Shown piece after piece: positions 12,201-22,828 of a stretch of DNA of 64,000 bases. The notes under the pieces were generated by a model. The model was not told where the DNA came from and searched no databases. It was given only the letters and a program-made list of their open reading frames with translations. Made by a program: the position numbers and the translations under genes. Source of the DNA: Sclerodactyla briareus. Taxonomy: Eukaryota > Echinodermata > Holothuroidea > Dendrochirotida > Sclerodactylidae. The stretch covers positions 1 to 64,000 of the forward strand of contig JAODTK010005121.1 of NCBI GenBank assembly GCA_026419785.1, given 5' to 3'. How positions within the stretch are numbered: the first letter of the stretch is position 1; every line of letters starts with the position of its first letter.

Positions 12201-13585
12201 GATGATTATATGTTGTCAGAAGGTCAATTGGCTACACACGCAGACATGCATCACATGAACAGCATAATTCATTACCTGTTTATACTGCTGGCCGAGAAAA
12301 TTATCAGATGAATTGATCCGCACGTTATCGATCATGTGTGACTGGTGCAATCGGAATTTCTTTGGTGCATTTTTTTTAACGCTATCTATTTCTGCTACAT
12401 TCATCTCCAAGTGGAAGCGGGTTATTCTGGAGTGCACTGCTGAATTCCTAGCATTGAAATGACATTGCTGAATAGGGAGATTTCTCAATCTGGTCTCAAT
12501 CTGGTCTGAACATAATTAGGATGTTGTTTATTTTAACCCACATCATATACTGAAAATGTAAGCAACCAGTAATGAAAAACTCCCCCTCTCCCTCCACAAC
12601 CTCCCATTCTTTTCTAATTGCTTCCCCCTCTTTGAGACAACAAAATTTGAAGAGAAAAATTATCGAAAGAGGTGACTGATGAGCGGAGGAAAATGTTGAT
12701 GCAAAAAAAAAGTGGTGTGGGGGGTAGGATTAGGCACCCATCTGACTACTGCTCCCCCTTCTCCCACATGCCAGTGAAATCCTGGTACGACCACCACCAC
12801 CACTGGCATCAGGGGATTCTGTAGGCTCTGCAAACCCACCTTTTATCTCCTAGTACTCTAATCACCAGGTGGCCTACGTGCCATTCTCAGGATTACATAA
12901 TGCCTCTTTAAATATGAAACTAACAATGACACACATCATAACAACTCAACATTCCCAAGGCTTCTGGGCATTTGTCAGTTATTTAATCCCATCAATATCA
13001 CTATTTTTTTCCTCCATAGATATTTGTCCCCTTGGGCCGATTTTGAGGGGGTGGGTTCTGAAACATTGGTGGTTTAAGCCTAGGATTTATGCCATGGTAT
13101 TCTTGGATGCCCCAAGGCTACCACAGCCTTTTTGGCAGTCTTTAAGCTGTGAAGACCCAGATAGAGGGGCACCATGGATCAACCTCGTGGTACTACTGTT
13201 GGGGGTTTCACCTAATTATTGGGTCCAAGTCATGACACCACCCATGGGGTACCTTGGTGGTAGTGGTGAGGGCACTTGTCACCCAGGGATACCAGAGTGA
13301 TTACTTCAAGTCATGATAAAGAGGATTTCAGAAATACTTTCTCACCACATTGCCCACATTTCCCGAAGTCATCTGGGATGGGTCTCCATTACTGTTCAGT
13401 GTGGTTTGGGGAATAATGTGGTTTACCACAGGACATATTTGTCTCAATTATTTCATGATGTTTGGTAGTGAAGCACTGAACATAACATCGACAACAACCC
13501 TGGAACAGTGTTAGAATATTGCAAGCTATCACCTTCACCTACAGTCGATGGAAAAGAAATTGATAGTTGTCTGCAATTAAGTGAT
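9276..13585. other. Long stretch without recognisable genes
   Basis: There is an A-tract at 9,421-9,435 and a GTTATCATTAC word repeated near 11,350-11,380. The longest open frame (12,869-13,300, 143 codons) has an unfamiliar Trp- and Pro-rich translation and no conserved motif, so it is not called. I see no repeat shared with other parts of the window until about 13,586. Confidence 0.4.
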
Positions 13586-14570
13586 TCCTTCTCCATACTT
13601 GGTACAACATGAACCCTATTGTTTTGTGGTCGGTCCAGGGGCATAAATTCGGAGGGGTGTGGGGGGTGTAACACTCCCCTGAGTTATTGAAAAGTCGGTC
13701 CCGTAGCGGCAAGAAGTCAATCTCTGAGCGGCCAAAGCCGATTTTTAATGAACTTGAATAGATCCCCGAAGATGGATGTTCGTGAACGCAGACATACCAT
13801 AAAAACTGTAACAAATGAGCTGTTGTATGGAAGCCACCTACAGAAAGGTTGGCCACCTACCCCGGCCCCCCCTCGTCGTGAACGTCACCACGCCAAAAAA
13901 AAACCTGGGAAAATTAAAATAATCAATCAAAAATGTCGGTCTCAGACAGAAACCATTTGTTGGTCCCATAAGTTCACACCCCCTGGGAAATTGTGTATTT
14001 AAGCCCCTGCGGGGTAGGTCAAAGGGCATCTGAAAACCTGGTGATTACGAATTTGTCATGCAGCTTTTCCCTATGTGGAGTACAATACCTTGTTGTTTTT
14101 TGGTGTGAATTGGGGCCAATTTAAAAAAATGTTCTGAAAATTGTGGCAAATTTTGGCTTGTGATCAGATTAACTCAACCCCATGTAGATGGAGCAATCTC
14201 ATGCTTAGAATGTGGGTTCCTCATGATGATACATGAAACTCACTGCTTTGAAATCAACGTAGATCAGAATCTGAAAAACTTTGTGAACACAATACATCCA
14301 AAATGCTTGGTCCCATCAGCTGAAGTTTGGTATGTGGCCTCCCCTGGTCTGCTGTGGGAGAGTGTGGAAGGGGGGTAATTTTTGGTGGAAAATTTATATT
14401 TGGGCTAATTTTGGCTTGGAAACTTGACTTAGAATAACTTGACCCCACATGGATCATTCATATACTTAGTATGTAGGTGCCACATACTGATTACATGGTT
14501 CCTATTTTTTAGGGTCGGGCGAAGGTCATCTGAGGTTATCAAAAATCAGGGTAGTCAAGGAATCACTAGG
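13586..14570 (+). repeat. Degenerate 310-bp family units
   Basis: Fragments recur that match the main array at 16.4-18.1 kb: CATACTTGGTA followed by ACATGAACCCTATTGTTTT at 13,592-13,626, CAGCTGAAGTTTGGTATGTGG near 14,320, a GACTTAGAATAACTTGACCCC region near 14,430, and GAAGGTCATCTGAGGTTA near 14,522. They are interrupted by the miniature element at 13,636-14,009. They appear to be older units of the same family, too diverged to align over their whole length by eye. Confidence 0.75.
13636..14009. mobile_element. hAT-like miniature element (CAGGGGC ends), 374 bp
   Basis: The left end CAGGGGCATAAATTC and the right end, read inverted, CAGGGGCTTAAATAC match at 12-13 of 15 positions. It sits inside a 310-bp repeat unit: the left flank ends GGTCGGTC and the right flank has GGTAGGTC three bases past the element end, a likely 8-bp target duplication with one mismatch. 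The first about 55 bp, including a GGGGTGTGGGGGGTGT block, resemble the elements at 40,642 and 57,046. Eight-bp duplications and CAG-type ends are typical of the hAT superfamily. No transposase is present. Confidence 0.7.
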
Positions 14571-14799
14571 GCCTGGATAATATCTCATGAATGTGTCAAG
14601 TATTCTTTGAAAGAAAATGTTAATCGACTCATTGCTAGTACAGCAGCAGGCTGGATCATGAACCATCTTCATCATTACTTTGGAGATGCTTACAGGAGGA
14701 TTGTATACCTATGATGGGTGGGTGTTACCTGTTATTTTCAGGGACTGATATCTATGCCAAATACCATTGTTGTCAATTTCAGTTTATTTAATTAAAGTT

Positions 14800-14885
14800 A
14801 ATTCAAGTAGAGTGCTTTGAGCACTAATGTTGAGAGAGGCTTGATCGACCCAGATGACTTAGTATTATTATCAGTTTTTCATTGA
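14800..14885 (+). mobile_element. Possible LINE 3' tail
   Basis: GAGTGCTTTGAGCAC, then GTTGAGAGAGGCTTGAT and a TTAGTATTATTATCA end resemble the short 3' untranslated tails of L2/CR1-type elements, which often carry an AGCGCTTTGAGCAC-like word and end in a simple repeat. No RT sequence precedes it. The call rests on this word pattern alone. Confidence 0.3.
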
Positions 14886-15736
14886 GGTGTATAGGGGTGT
14901 CAGTTTTCCTGCTATTGTTATTAAGAGAAATAGAATTGTAACTGGATGTTTTTAGCCAAAGGCTGATCTCATAGTCATTAATGAATTTGATGTATTACAA
15001 CCCTTGCTGCACTGGTGCCGCTTTAATTTGGTGGGTTAGGTAGGAAGCTCCTGAGCAGCTTAAATGACCTGCTGAAAGTGAAAGGGGAACTTCAACTTAC
15101 TGTTTTAGAATAACATCCGAAGGGCACAGGCAATTGACTGTGATTATGCATTCCCTGGGCTACCAGCATGACTTCCTTCAGTCACATTGCCTGAAACATG
15201 CCCCCCCCCCCCCACTCTGGAATATCTCAGCTGGAATCTAAAAGATCATTGAATAGCCCATTGAAGAGGAGGTGAGAGTGCACATCAGGCCTTGCTTGAT
15301 AAAGAGGTCAAATGATTGAAGGCTTACATCACAGTGGTGAATCTACCAAAGATCTGTTCTCGGGGTTGGAAACATTCCAAATAGAATACTTGAGAAGAAT
15401 GAGGACACACCCACCCACACAAAAGAATTTAAAAATATTGGTCTCGAAAAAAAAGTTCTGCCAGCAAACACCAAGAAACTACACAGCTGCTGGTGGGTAA
15501 CACCATCATTGATATACCCTACAGAAAGAACCTTGGTTGGCCTCAATTGAAGAAAGCACATTGAATATGTCCTTGGATTTCATCCATGTGATTTTCTTAC
15601 CTGTTGTCAGGACCCAGTGTAGTTCACATTCTCAAGTTTGGTGAATACAAACAAAGTTGAGAAAAATTGCAATGGATCAGGCAGGTTTGACCTGCCTGTG
15701 AATTGACAGAACCGTATGTTTTCAGAAGAACGAAGC

Positions 15737-15818
15737 GTCCCAATCCACCCAGGTTTGTTTGAATCCAACAAAGTCGTCCCAATCCACCCAGTATTTTTGG
15801 TTTGAATCCAACAAAGTC
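15737..15818. repeat. About 40-bp tandem duplication
   Basis: GTCCCAATCCACCCAG followed by TTTGAATCCAACAAAGTC occurs twice in direct tandem (15,737-15,775 and 15,776-15,818), differing by a 4-bp indel. Confidence 0.85.
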
Positions 15819-16430
15819 AGCAAAATTCCACAACAAAAAAAAAAAAAAAAACTGAGCACCTCCAGTGACCTTGAATATTTCCTGGACCAATTTCTGTCCC
15901 CACCCACCAAGTTTTGTTGTAAAGGCGAATTAACCACTTTTGAATTCATGGGTGTGGGTGTGTGGGATTGGTGTCAAGGATTTGTATGGTTGGTGTATCT
16001 TTGGGATTAGAGCACAAGGGAAATGATGTCTGCGATAATAGTATTGCATTGATGCTCTTGATTGTATTTAGCTCAATGTATCTTGAAGTTGTTTTTAATC
16101 CAAATTATTATTAATCAGTAACCATTGAGTGTTCTACTAAAAAAAAACCAGCTGGGAGTGTGCTATTTAATGGGTGTGAACTGAAAAACCTGGCAATGTA
16201 GTTCAGATCAAACAAAGGACAAAATTTGTGATATTTTGTGGATTTTCCAGGACTGTCTGTTTCAACGAAACTGAATGGTTTCAAAAAACATGGGTCATTT
16301 CCAAATAACAAGAGGTTCCAATTTTGATTCTTGACAAATCAGAGGAATCTATGCAGTCATGACAGTGTGGTGTGTGTGTGTGAGTCGTGTATGTATGTAA
16401 TGCTGGCTTGTATACACGATAACTCAACAC

Positions 16431-18110
16431 ACCCGGATGGATGAAGATCATGCTTGGTAGTTGTGTTCTCCATGATGAGTACATGAACCCTATTGTTTGG
16501 GGTCAGGCAGAGGGCTCTGAGGTCACAGAGGTTGTCAAAAGCTGAAAACCTTGTAAACAGATAAGTTCAGAGAGGTTGGTTCTGATCAGCGTGAAATTGG
16601 TGTGTAGCTTTCTTTGGGGAGACGAGGAACCCTATTGTTTTTGGTATAGGCGGGGAGGTAAATTTTGTTAAAAAATGAACAGTTTGTGGAAAGTTTATAT
16701 TTGGCCAAATTTGACTTGTAAAAACGATTGACTCGACCCCGATGGATGGATGAACGCTAATACTGGTGTGTGTGTTCCCCATGATGAGTACATGAAACCC
16801 CTGTTGTTTGGGGGTCAGGTCAGAGGTCATCTGAGGTCACCAGAGGTCAAGTCTGAAAACCTTGTAAACACGATAAGTTCAGAACGGTTGGTCTCATCAG
16901 GTTGAAATTTGGTGTGTAGCTTTCTTATGGGGAGCACAGGAACCCTATTGTTTTTGGTATGGGTCGGGGTGAATTTTTGGTTGAAAATAGAAAATTGTAA
17001 GGGCGATATTTGGCCAGTTTGCGTTAAACCACAATAAAATTAAACCCTGCCTGGATGGATGAAGCTCATACTTGGTATGTGTGTTCCCCATGATGAGTAC
17101 ATGAACCCTGTTGTTTTGGGGTCAGGTCAGAGGTCATCTGAGGTCACCAGAGGTCAAGTCTGAAAACCTTGTAAACACGATAAGTTCAGAACGGTTGGTC
17201 TCATCAGGTTGAAATTTGGTGTGTAGCTTTCTTATGGGGAGCACAGGAACCCTATTGTTTTTGGTATAGGCGGGATCTGTGAATTTTGGTCGGAAAATAG
17301 AAAATTGTGATGAAAAGTCGATATGTGGCCAATTGTTGCTTAAAACACAAGAACTCGACAGCCTGGATGGATGAAGCTCATACTTGGTATGTGTGTTCCC
17401 CATGATGAGTACATGAACCCTGTTGTTTTGGGGTCAGGTCAGAGGTCATCTGAGGTCACCAGAGGTCAAGTCTGAAAACCTTGTAAACACGATAAGTTCA
17501 GAACGGGGTTGGTCTTCATCAGGTTGAAATTTGGTGTGTAGCTTTCTTATGGGGAGCACAGGAACCCTATTGTTTTTGGTATGGGTCGGGGTGAATTTTG
17601 GTCGGAAAATAGAAAATTTGTGAAAGGTCGATATTTTGGCCCAATTTTGGTGGTAAACACAATAACTCGACCCTGCCTGGATGGATGAAGCTCATACTTG
17701 GTATGTGTGTTCCCCATGATGAGTACATGAACCCTGTTGTTTTGGGGTCAGGTCAGAGGTCATCTGAGGTCACCAGAGGTCAAGTCTGAAAACCTTGTAA
17801 ACACGATAAGTTCAGAACGGTTGGTCTCATCAGGTTGAAATTTGGTGTGTAGCTTTCTTATGGGGAGTACAGGAAACCTATGTTTTGTTCAGGTCGCGGG
17901 GATTTTGGTCGAAAATAGAAAAATTGTTTGACAAGGGCGATTGTTGGCCAATTTGGTTTAATAAAAACACAATAACTCGACCGCCTGGATGGATGAAGCT
18001 CATACTTGGTATGTGTGTTCTCCATGATGATAACATGAACCCTATTGTTTTGGAGTCAGGTCAGAGGTCATCTGAGGTCACCAGAGGTTAAAGTCTGAAA
18101 ATCTCACAAT
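16431..18110 (+). repeat. 310-bp tandem array, six copies
   Basis: Equivalent points (GAAGCTCATACTTGGTATGT) occur at 16,443, 16,752, 17,061, 17,373, 17,687 and 17,995, giving spacings of 308-314 bp. Each unit has a CATGATGAGTACATGAACCC block, a cluster of AGGTCA words, an AACGATAAGTTCAGAACGGT-like block, TTGAAATTTGGTGTGTAGCT, CTTATGGGGAGCACAGGAAC and a more variable AT-rich end. The inner copies are the most alike and differ largely by 1-3-base indels. Dispersed older relatives occur at 13.6-14.6, 18.6-19.2 and 49.1 kb. No coding function is evident; short open frames differ among copies. Confidence 0.95.
17124..17156 (+). promoter_or_regulatory. Four AGGTCA half-sites (DR1, DR4, DR4) in the array unit
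   Basis: AGGTCA occurs at 17,124, 17,131, 17,141 and 17,151, giving spacers of 1, 4 and 4 bases. AGGTCA direct repeats with spacers of 1 and 4 are the classical layout of RXR-partnered nuclear-receptor sites. The same arrangement is present in the units near 16,815, 17,435 and 17,750, and near 18,058 with the last half-site changed. This is a sequence match only; nothing here shows receptor binding. Confidence 0.35.
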
Positions 18111-18600
18111 TCAGTGTTAGCTTCTTATCTAGTGTATAGCGAAACCTGTTGGTTGGTTGCGGATAAACGGGAAATTGTCAGTGTATGTGCAATAATGAGC
18201 TGGTGCAATCTCCCATTGTCCGTGTTTAGCTATAGGTTGTCAGAAAGAGTCAGGATCACTAAGCCTTTTGGCTTTCTGGTCTAGTTATGCCAATGATTCT
18301 AGTTGGACAGATCAGAATGAAACTTGGGAAATTGTTGCATGACAGCTGCTTCTGTTTTGCATATTTTAAACAAAACTTGAGGGGTTGTGGTTTCCGATGA
18401 TCTCAATAGTTCTAAATGGCAGCCGTTTGAACATGTACAGCCTGGAAAATGTAATGCCATCTTAGAATGTGTTGATGACTCTAATGTAAAGTTTTCAAAA
18501 TGGTTCCTACTAATTCTGGTGAGTTTTTTTTTATTCCTCAAAGAAGACAGAGGAATCTATGCAGTCCTGACAGTGTTTCATGTGGTGTGTTTGGTTGCGT
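18111..18600. other. Spacer after the 310-bp array
   Basis: No gene is recognised. A GAGGAATCTATGCAGTC word near 18,551 recurs near 16,344 and, with one extra base, near 54,561, marking another old dispersed repeat. Confidence 0.4.
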
Positions 18601-19030
18601 GATGCCAGCCTTAATTATGTGATAACTAGACCCCCAATGGAGGAATGAATTTAACACTACTTGGAATGGGGGTTCCTTTAATGGGTACATTATCACATTG
18701 CTTGGGTAGGTCAAGGTCATATGAGGTCAAGAAGAGGTCAATGTCTGAAATCTGCATTGAAATGTGAAATGATAAGTCCAGAATGCCTGGTCCGATCAGG
18801 TTGAAATTTGGCATTCAGGTTTCTTATGGGGAGTACGGAAGCGATGTTTTTGATGTTGACCCGGGTCAAGTTTTTGGGGAAAAATTTGAGAAAAGTGAGA
18901 AAATGATAAAATTCCGCCTTGTTAACACGATACTCAATCCCATGTGGGTGGATGAACTATGTACTTGGTATCTGGGTTTCCCATGATGATTTACATACAT
19001 GATCCCTGTGTTCTGTGGTCTGTCAAAAGT
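18601..19030 (+). repeat. Diverged 310-bp family unit
   Basis: TTGAAATTTGG with CTTATGGGGAGTACGGAAG near 18,805-18,842 and CTTGGTATCTGGGTTTCCCA near 18,963 match the array unit. The AGGTCA cluster is retained near 18,715-18,750 as AGGTCAAGGTCA, four bases, AGGTCA, five bases, AGGTCA. Confidence 0.75.
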
Positions 19031-19440
19031 CATTTAAGGATCAAGAAGGTCAAAATGTTAAACGATAAGTCCACAATGCTCGGTCTGATCAAATTGAAAA
19101 TTGGTATGCAGCTTTCTCAGGGAAGAGGAGAAGCCCTATGGTTTTCCCCGCTGAGCCCGGGGGGAAAATTGTGAAGCATGGTGGAGTTTTACATGCTTAG
19201 CTTGATTCAGTCAGGATCGGTCAAGAACATCACTATAGCCTTCTGGCTCTCTGGTTCTGCCTTGAATCTCTCTGCTTAACTTAGTCTAGCACATGGGTAC
19301 AGACAGCAGTGCATCATACTAACCACTAGAACAAGCTCTGCTGAAAATTTCTTTGAGGTTCACAGATTTAAAATCTTCAATTGAAAGTACTGAGAAAGAG
19401 GAAATTCCGACATTACATGGAAGGCAGTTGCACTCATCCG
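19031..19440 (+). repeat. Segment B, single copy, later captured in the 750-bp duplication
   Basis: About 400 bp from a CATTTAAGGATCAAG word to GGCAGTTGCACTCATC reappears at 21,333-21,727 and 22,080-22,476 with small differences. Its left part is itself a diverged member of the 310-bp family (GATAAGTCC, TCTGATCAAATTGAAAATTG, GGGAAGAGGAG). No coding capacity is evident. Confidence 0.85.
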
Positions 19441-20204
19441 AAGTTCCTGTTTATGCCCCAAACCTGGAGCAGTGACATTCCAACTTTGATCCATTTTGCA
19501 ATGTCATTGCAACAACCACATCTGTGGAACGTTATTCCTGTGCGGAGGAAATGTGACAATTACGCAGTCGTGGCAGAAGTGCCACTTTAACATTCCACTG
19601 CAGAACCCAGCCATTAGATAACTCCTATTGTCATGTCTGTTTGAGTATTTCTATGGTAGCATAAAGCCAGATGGTTAATCCCAGGGACCCTTTGTCACCA
19701 TTCCAAAATGGTACTCTACCCACAAAAAAATTATGGTATTTCTTTAGGCCCTTGCTTCCTGTCATTGAATGGCAGAACTCCATATATCTAGGAATACAAC
19801 TGGAATATCCCTTACAATGAATCATATTCATTCTGATTAAAGCAGCGCTAATTCCATGTGACAGTGTCCACTCTCCACAAAAATCTGTATCCCTGAAGTT
19901 TCACCTATGTGGTCATGTCAATATGGCTTGATTTTCGGTTCTTTCTATTTATTATAATATGGCAGCCAACCTCCCATACTGAATATCAGACAATCTGGTG
20001 CGCGGCAGTGAGGTGCAATTAGCTATTGCAGAATTTGCTTTGTGACATCATAGGGAATACAATCCCCTGTGATACACAGTCAACCATGAAATAATGTTCC
20101 TTTTGTCCGAGAATTTGTCACAAACAAATTATAGGTGAGATCCAACTACAAACTTACAAAATCATTTACAAAACAATATCATTACTTTCCAAGGGAATTT
20201 CCTA
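19441..20204. other. No recognisable feature
   Basis: This is unique-looking sequence between segment B and the dispersed repeat at 20.2 kb. No open frame above 70 codons is convincing. Confidence 0.4.
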
Positions 20205-20430
20205 TTTTTGTCTTTCTATTATCAAAGAGCAGAAATGCAGCATTTTCTGTATAGAGTCAATGTGCTGCCTTTGCATCATTCCCCTGGTGATATCATAGAT
20301 TCCTCAAAAGTTGAAGTTACTCACGCGGCAACATGCTAGAACCTCCTTGGGGGTTGGAGATTTGCCCTCTTTCCACATGTGCTAGTTAAAAATGGGAAAA
20401 CGGTTACATGACCATTAGCCTGTCAACTGT
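20205..20430 (+). repeat. Dispersed repeat pair (with 52,690-52,905), copy A
   Basis: Shared blocks in the same order are TTTCT-TTATCA, AAATGCAGC, TGATATCATAGATTC against TGATGTCATAGATTC, a GGGGGTT/GGGGTGT block, CTCTTTCCAC against CTCTTTTCAC, GCTAGTT and ATGACCATTAGCCT against AAGACCATTAGCCT. The other copy carries a poly-C expansion. Its nature is unknown. Confidence 0.6.
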
Positions 20431-20506
20431 TGAAATTCTTGTGTGAGAGGTCTGATTTGCATGAGACAGTTGCATTTCTATATCGGACCAAGGATCCATG
20501 AGTGGC

Positions 20507-20980
20507 ACCTGTCTCAATTGCTCAGTGACCTTGGATGGCGACATGGACCTTGAAATGTTTCAGGGCCAGGGGTAGTCTGGTATGCCTATATCAACTGCTC
20601 GTGACCTCGGGAGACCTTGATCTTTGAATGTTCAGGGCCAGGGGTAGCCTGGTATCGACTACATTAATTGCTCAGTGACCTTGAAGGGGAACCTAGACCT
20701 CGAAATGTTTCAGGGCCAGGGGTAGTCTGGTATAGCCTATATCAATTGCTCAGTGACCTTGGATGGCGACATGGACCTTGAAATGTTTCCAGGGCCAGGG
20801 GTAGTCTGGTATAGCCTATATCAACTGCTCAGTGACCTCGGGAGACCTTGATCTTTGAATGTTTCAGGGCCAGGGGTAGTCTGGTATCGACTACATTAAT
20901 GCTCAGTGACCTGGAAGGGGAACCTAGACCTTGATCTTTGAATGTTTTACTGAGGGCCAGGGGTAGTCTGGTATAGCCTA
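20507..20980 (+). repeat. 75-80-bp minisatellite
   Basis: The words GCTCAGTGACCT and CAGGGCCAGGGGTAG recur at about 20,561, 20,632, 20,711, 20,790, 20,865 and 20,953, and continue into the 750-bp duplication. Three unit variants alternate (GGATGGCGACATGGACCTTG, GGGAGACCTTGATCTTTG and GGGGAACCTAGACCT), and the spacing 20,561 to 20,790 suggests a higher-order unit of about 229 bp. Many units contain TGACCTTGG, the complement of CCAAGGTCA. Confidence 0.9.
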
Positions 20981-22828
20981 TATCAATTGCTCAGTGAACT
21001 TGGAAGGGGTCTATGATCTTTGAATGTTGCAGGGCCAGGGGTAGTCTGGTATAGCCTACATCAATTGCTCAGTGACCTCAGAGGGGGACCTGGTCCTTGA
21101 AATGTTCCAGGCCAGCCGGCTGAGGGGAAATCTGGTATAGGCTATATCATTGGTCAAGAAAACCGAAAGGAGTAATTCACCCCTGGTACTTATGTAAGTA
21201 TGCACATACGAGAGGAACAAGGTGGATGTTGTATGACGCGTAAATTAAAAACAATATAATCTTGACATAAGAATATATCACAAGTTTCATTTGTTCTTGT
21301 GACAGAAGACCATGAAATCTCTACCACATTTAAGATCAAGAGAGGTCAAAATGGTTAACACGATAAGTCCAGAATGCTGGTCTGATCAAATTGAAAATTG
21401 TTATGCAGCTTTCTTCAGGGAAGAGGAGAGCCCTATGGTTTCGCTGTAGACAAGGGGGGAAAATTGTGAGCATGGTGGAGTTGACTATGCTTAGCTTGAT
21501 TAGTCCAGGATTGGTCAAGACATCACTATAGCCTTCTTGCTCTCTGGTTCTGCCTTAAATCTCTGCTTAACAGAGTCTAGCACATGGGTACAGACAACAG
21601 TGCATCATACTAACCACTAGAACAAGCTCTGCTAAAAATTTCTTTGAGGTTCACAGATTTAAAATCTTCAATTGAAAGTACTGAGGAGAGGAATCTGACA
21701 TTACATGGAAGGCAGTTGCACTCATCAATATTAATTGCTCAGTGACCTTGGAAGGGGACTTTGATCTTTGAATGTTCAGGGCCAGGGGTAGTCTGGTATA
21801 GCCTACATCAATTGCTCAGTGACCTCAGAGGGGGACCTGGACCTTGAAATGTTCCAGGGCCAGCCGGCTGAGGGGAAATCTGGTATAGGCTATATCATTG
21901 GTCAAGAAAACCGAAAGGAGTAATTCACCCCTGGTACTTATGTAAGTATGCACATACGAGAGGAACAAGGTGGATGTTGTATGACGCGTAAATTAAAACA
22001 ATATAATCTTGACATAAGAATATATCACAAGTTTCATTTGTTCTTGTGACAGAAGACCATGAAATCTCTACCACATTTAAGATCAAGAGAGGTCAAAATG
22101 GTTAACACGATAAGTCCAGAATGCCTGGTCTGATCAAATTGAAAATTGTTATGCAGCTTTCTTCAGGGAAGAGGAGAGCCCTATGGTTTCGCTGTAGACA
22201 AGGGGGGAAAATTGTGAGCATGGTGGAGTTGACTATGCTTAGTGATTAAGTCAGATCGGGTCCAAGAATCACTATTAGCCTTCTGGTCTCTGGTTCTGCC
22301 TTAAATCTCTGCTTAACAGAGTCTAGCACATGGGTACAGACAACAGTGCATCATACTAACCACTAGAACAAGCTCTGCTAAAAATTTCTTTGAGGTTCAC
22401 AGATTTAAAATCTTCAATTGAAAGTACTGAGGAAGAGGAAATTCTGACATTACATGGAAGGCAGTTGCACTCATCAATATTAATTGCTCAGTGACCTTGG
22501 AAGGGGACTTTGATCTTTGAATGTTTCAGGGCCAGGATGGTAGTCTGGTATAGCCTACATCAATTGCTCAGTGACCTCAGAGGGGGACCTGGACCTTGAA
22601 ATGTTCCAGGGCCAGCCGGCTGAGGGGAAATCTGGTATAGGCTATATCATTGGTCAAGAAAACCGAAAGGAGTAATTCACCCCTGGTACTTGCGTAAGTA
22701 TGCACATACGAGAGGAACAAGGTGGTCGTTGTATGACGCGTGAATTAAAACAATATAATCTTGACATAAGAATATATCACAAGTTTCATTTGTTCTTGTG
22801 ACAGAAGACCATGAAATCCCTACCACAT
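20981..22828 (+). repeat. 750-bp tandem duplication, A-B-A-B-A structure
   Basis: Component A (two minisatellite units plus a spacer with GGTCAAGAAAACCGAAAGGA and TATGACGCGT, about 352 bp) lies at 20,981-21,332, 21,728-22,079 and 22,477-22,828. Component B (about 395 bp, homologous to 19,031-19,440) lies at 21,333-21,727 and 22,080-22,476. Spacing of equivalent points is 748-752 bp. The third A stops exactly where B would begin (after CTACCACAT) and is followed by unrelated sequence. Copies are nearly identical, which suggests recent origin; differences are mainly small indels. Confidence 0.95.

Larger units (their letters stand above)
14571..16430. other. No gene recognised
   Basis: This interval contains a possible LINE tail (14,800-14,885), a poly-C run near 15,202, a short tandem duplication (15,737-15,818) and an A-tract near 15,835-15,850. 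Open frames are under 90 codons and unfamiliar. Confidence 0.4.

Noticed and set aside
12869..13300. 143-codon open frame
   Set aside because: No domain, no codon-level evidence and no conserved motif; in 64 kb of AT-rich sequence one frame of this size is expected by chance.
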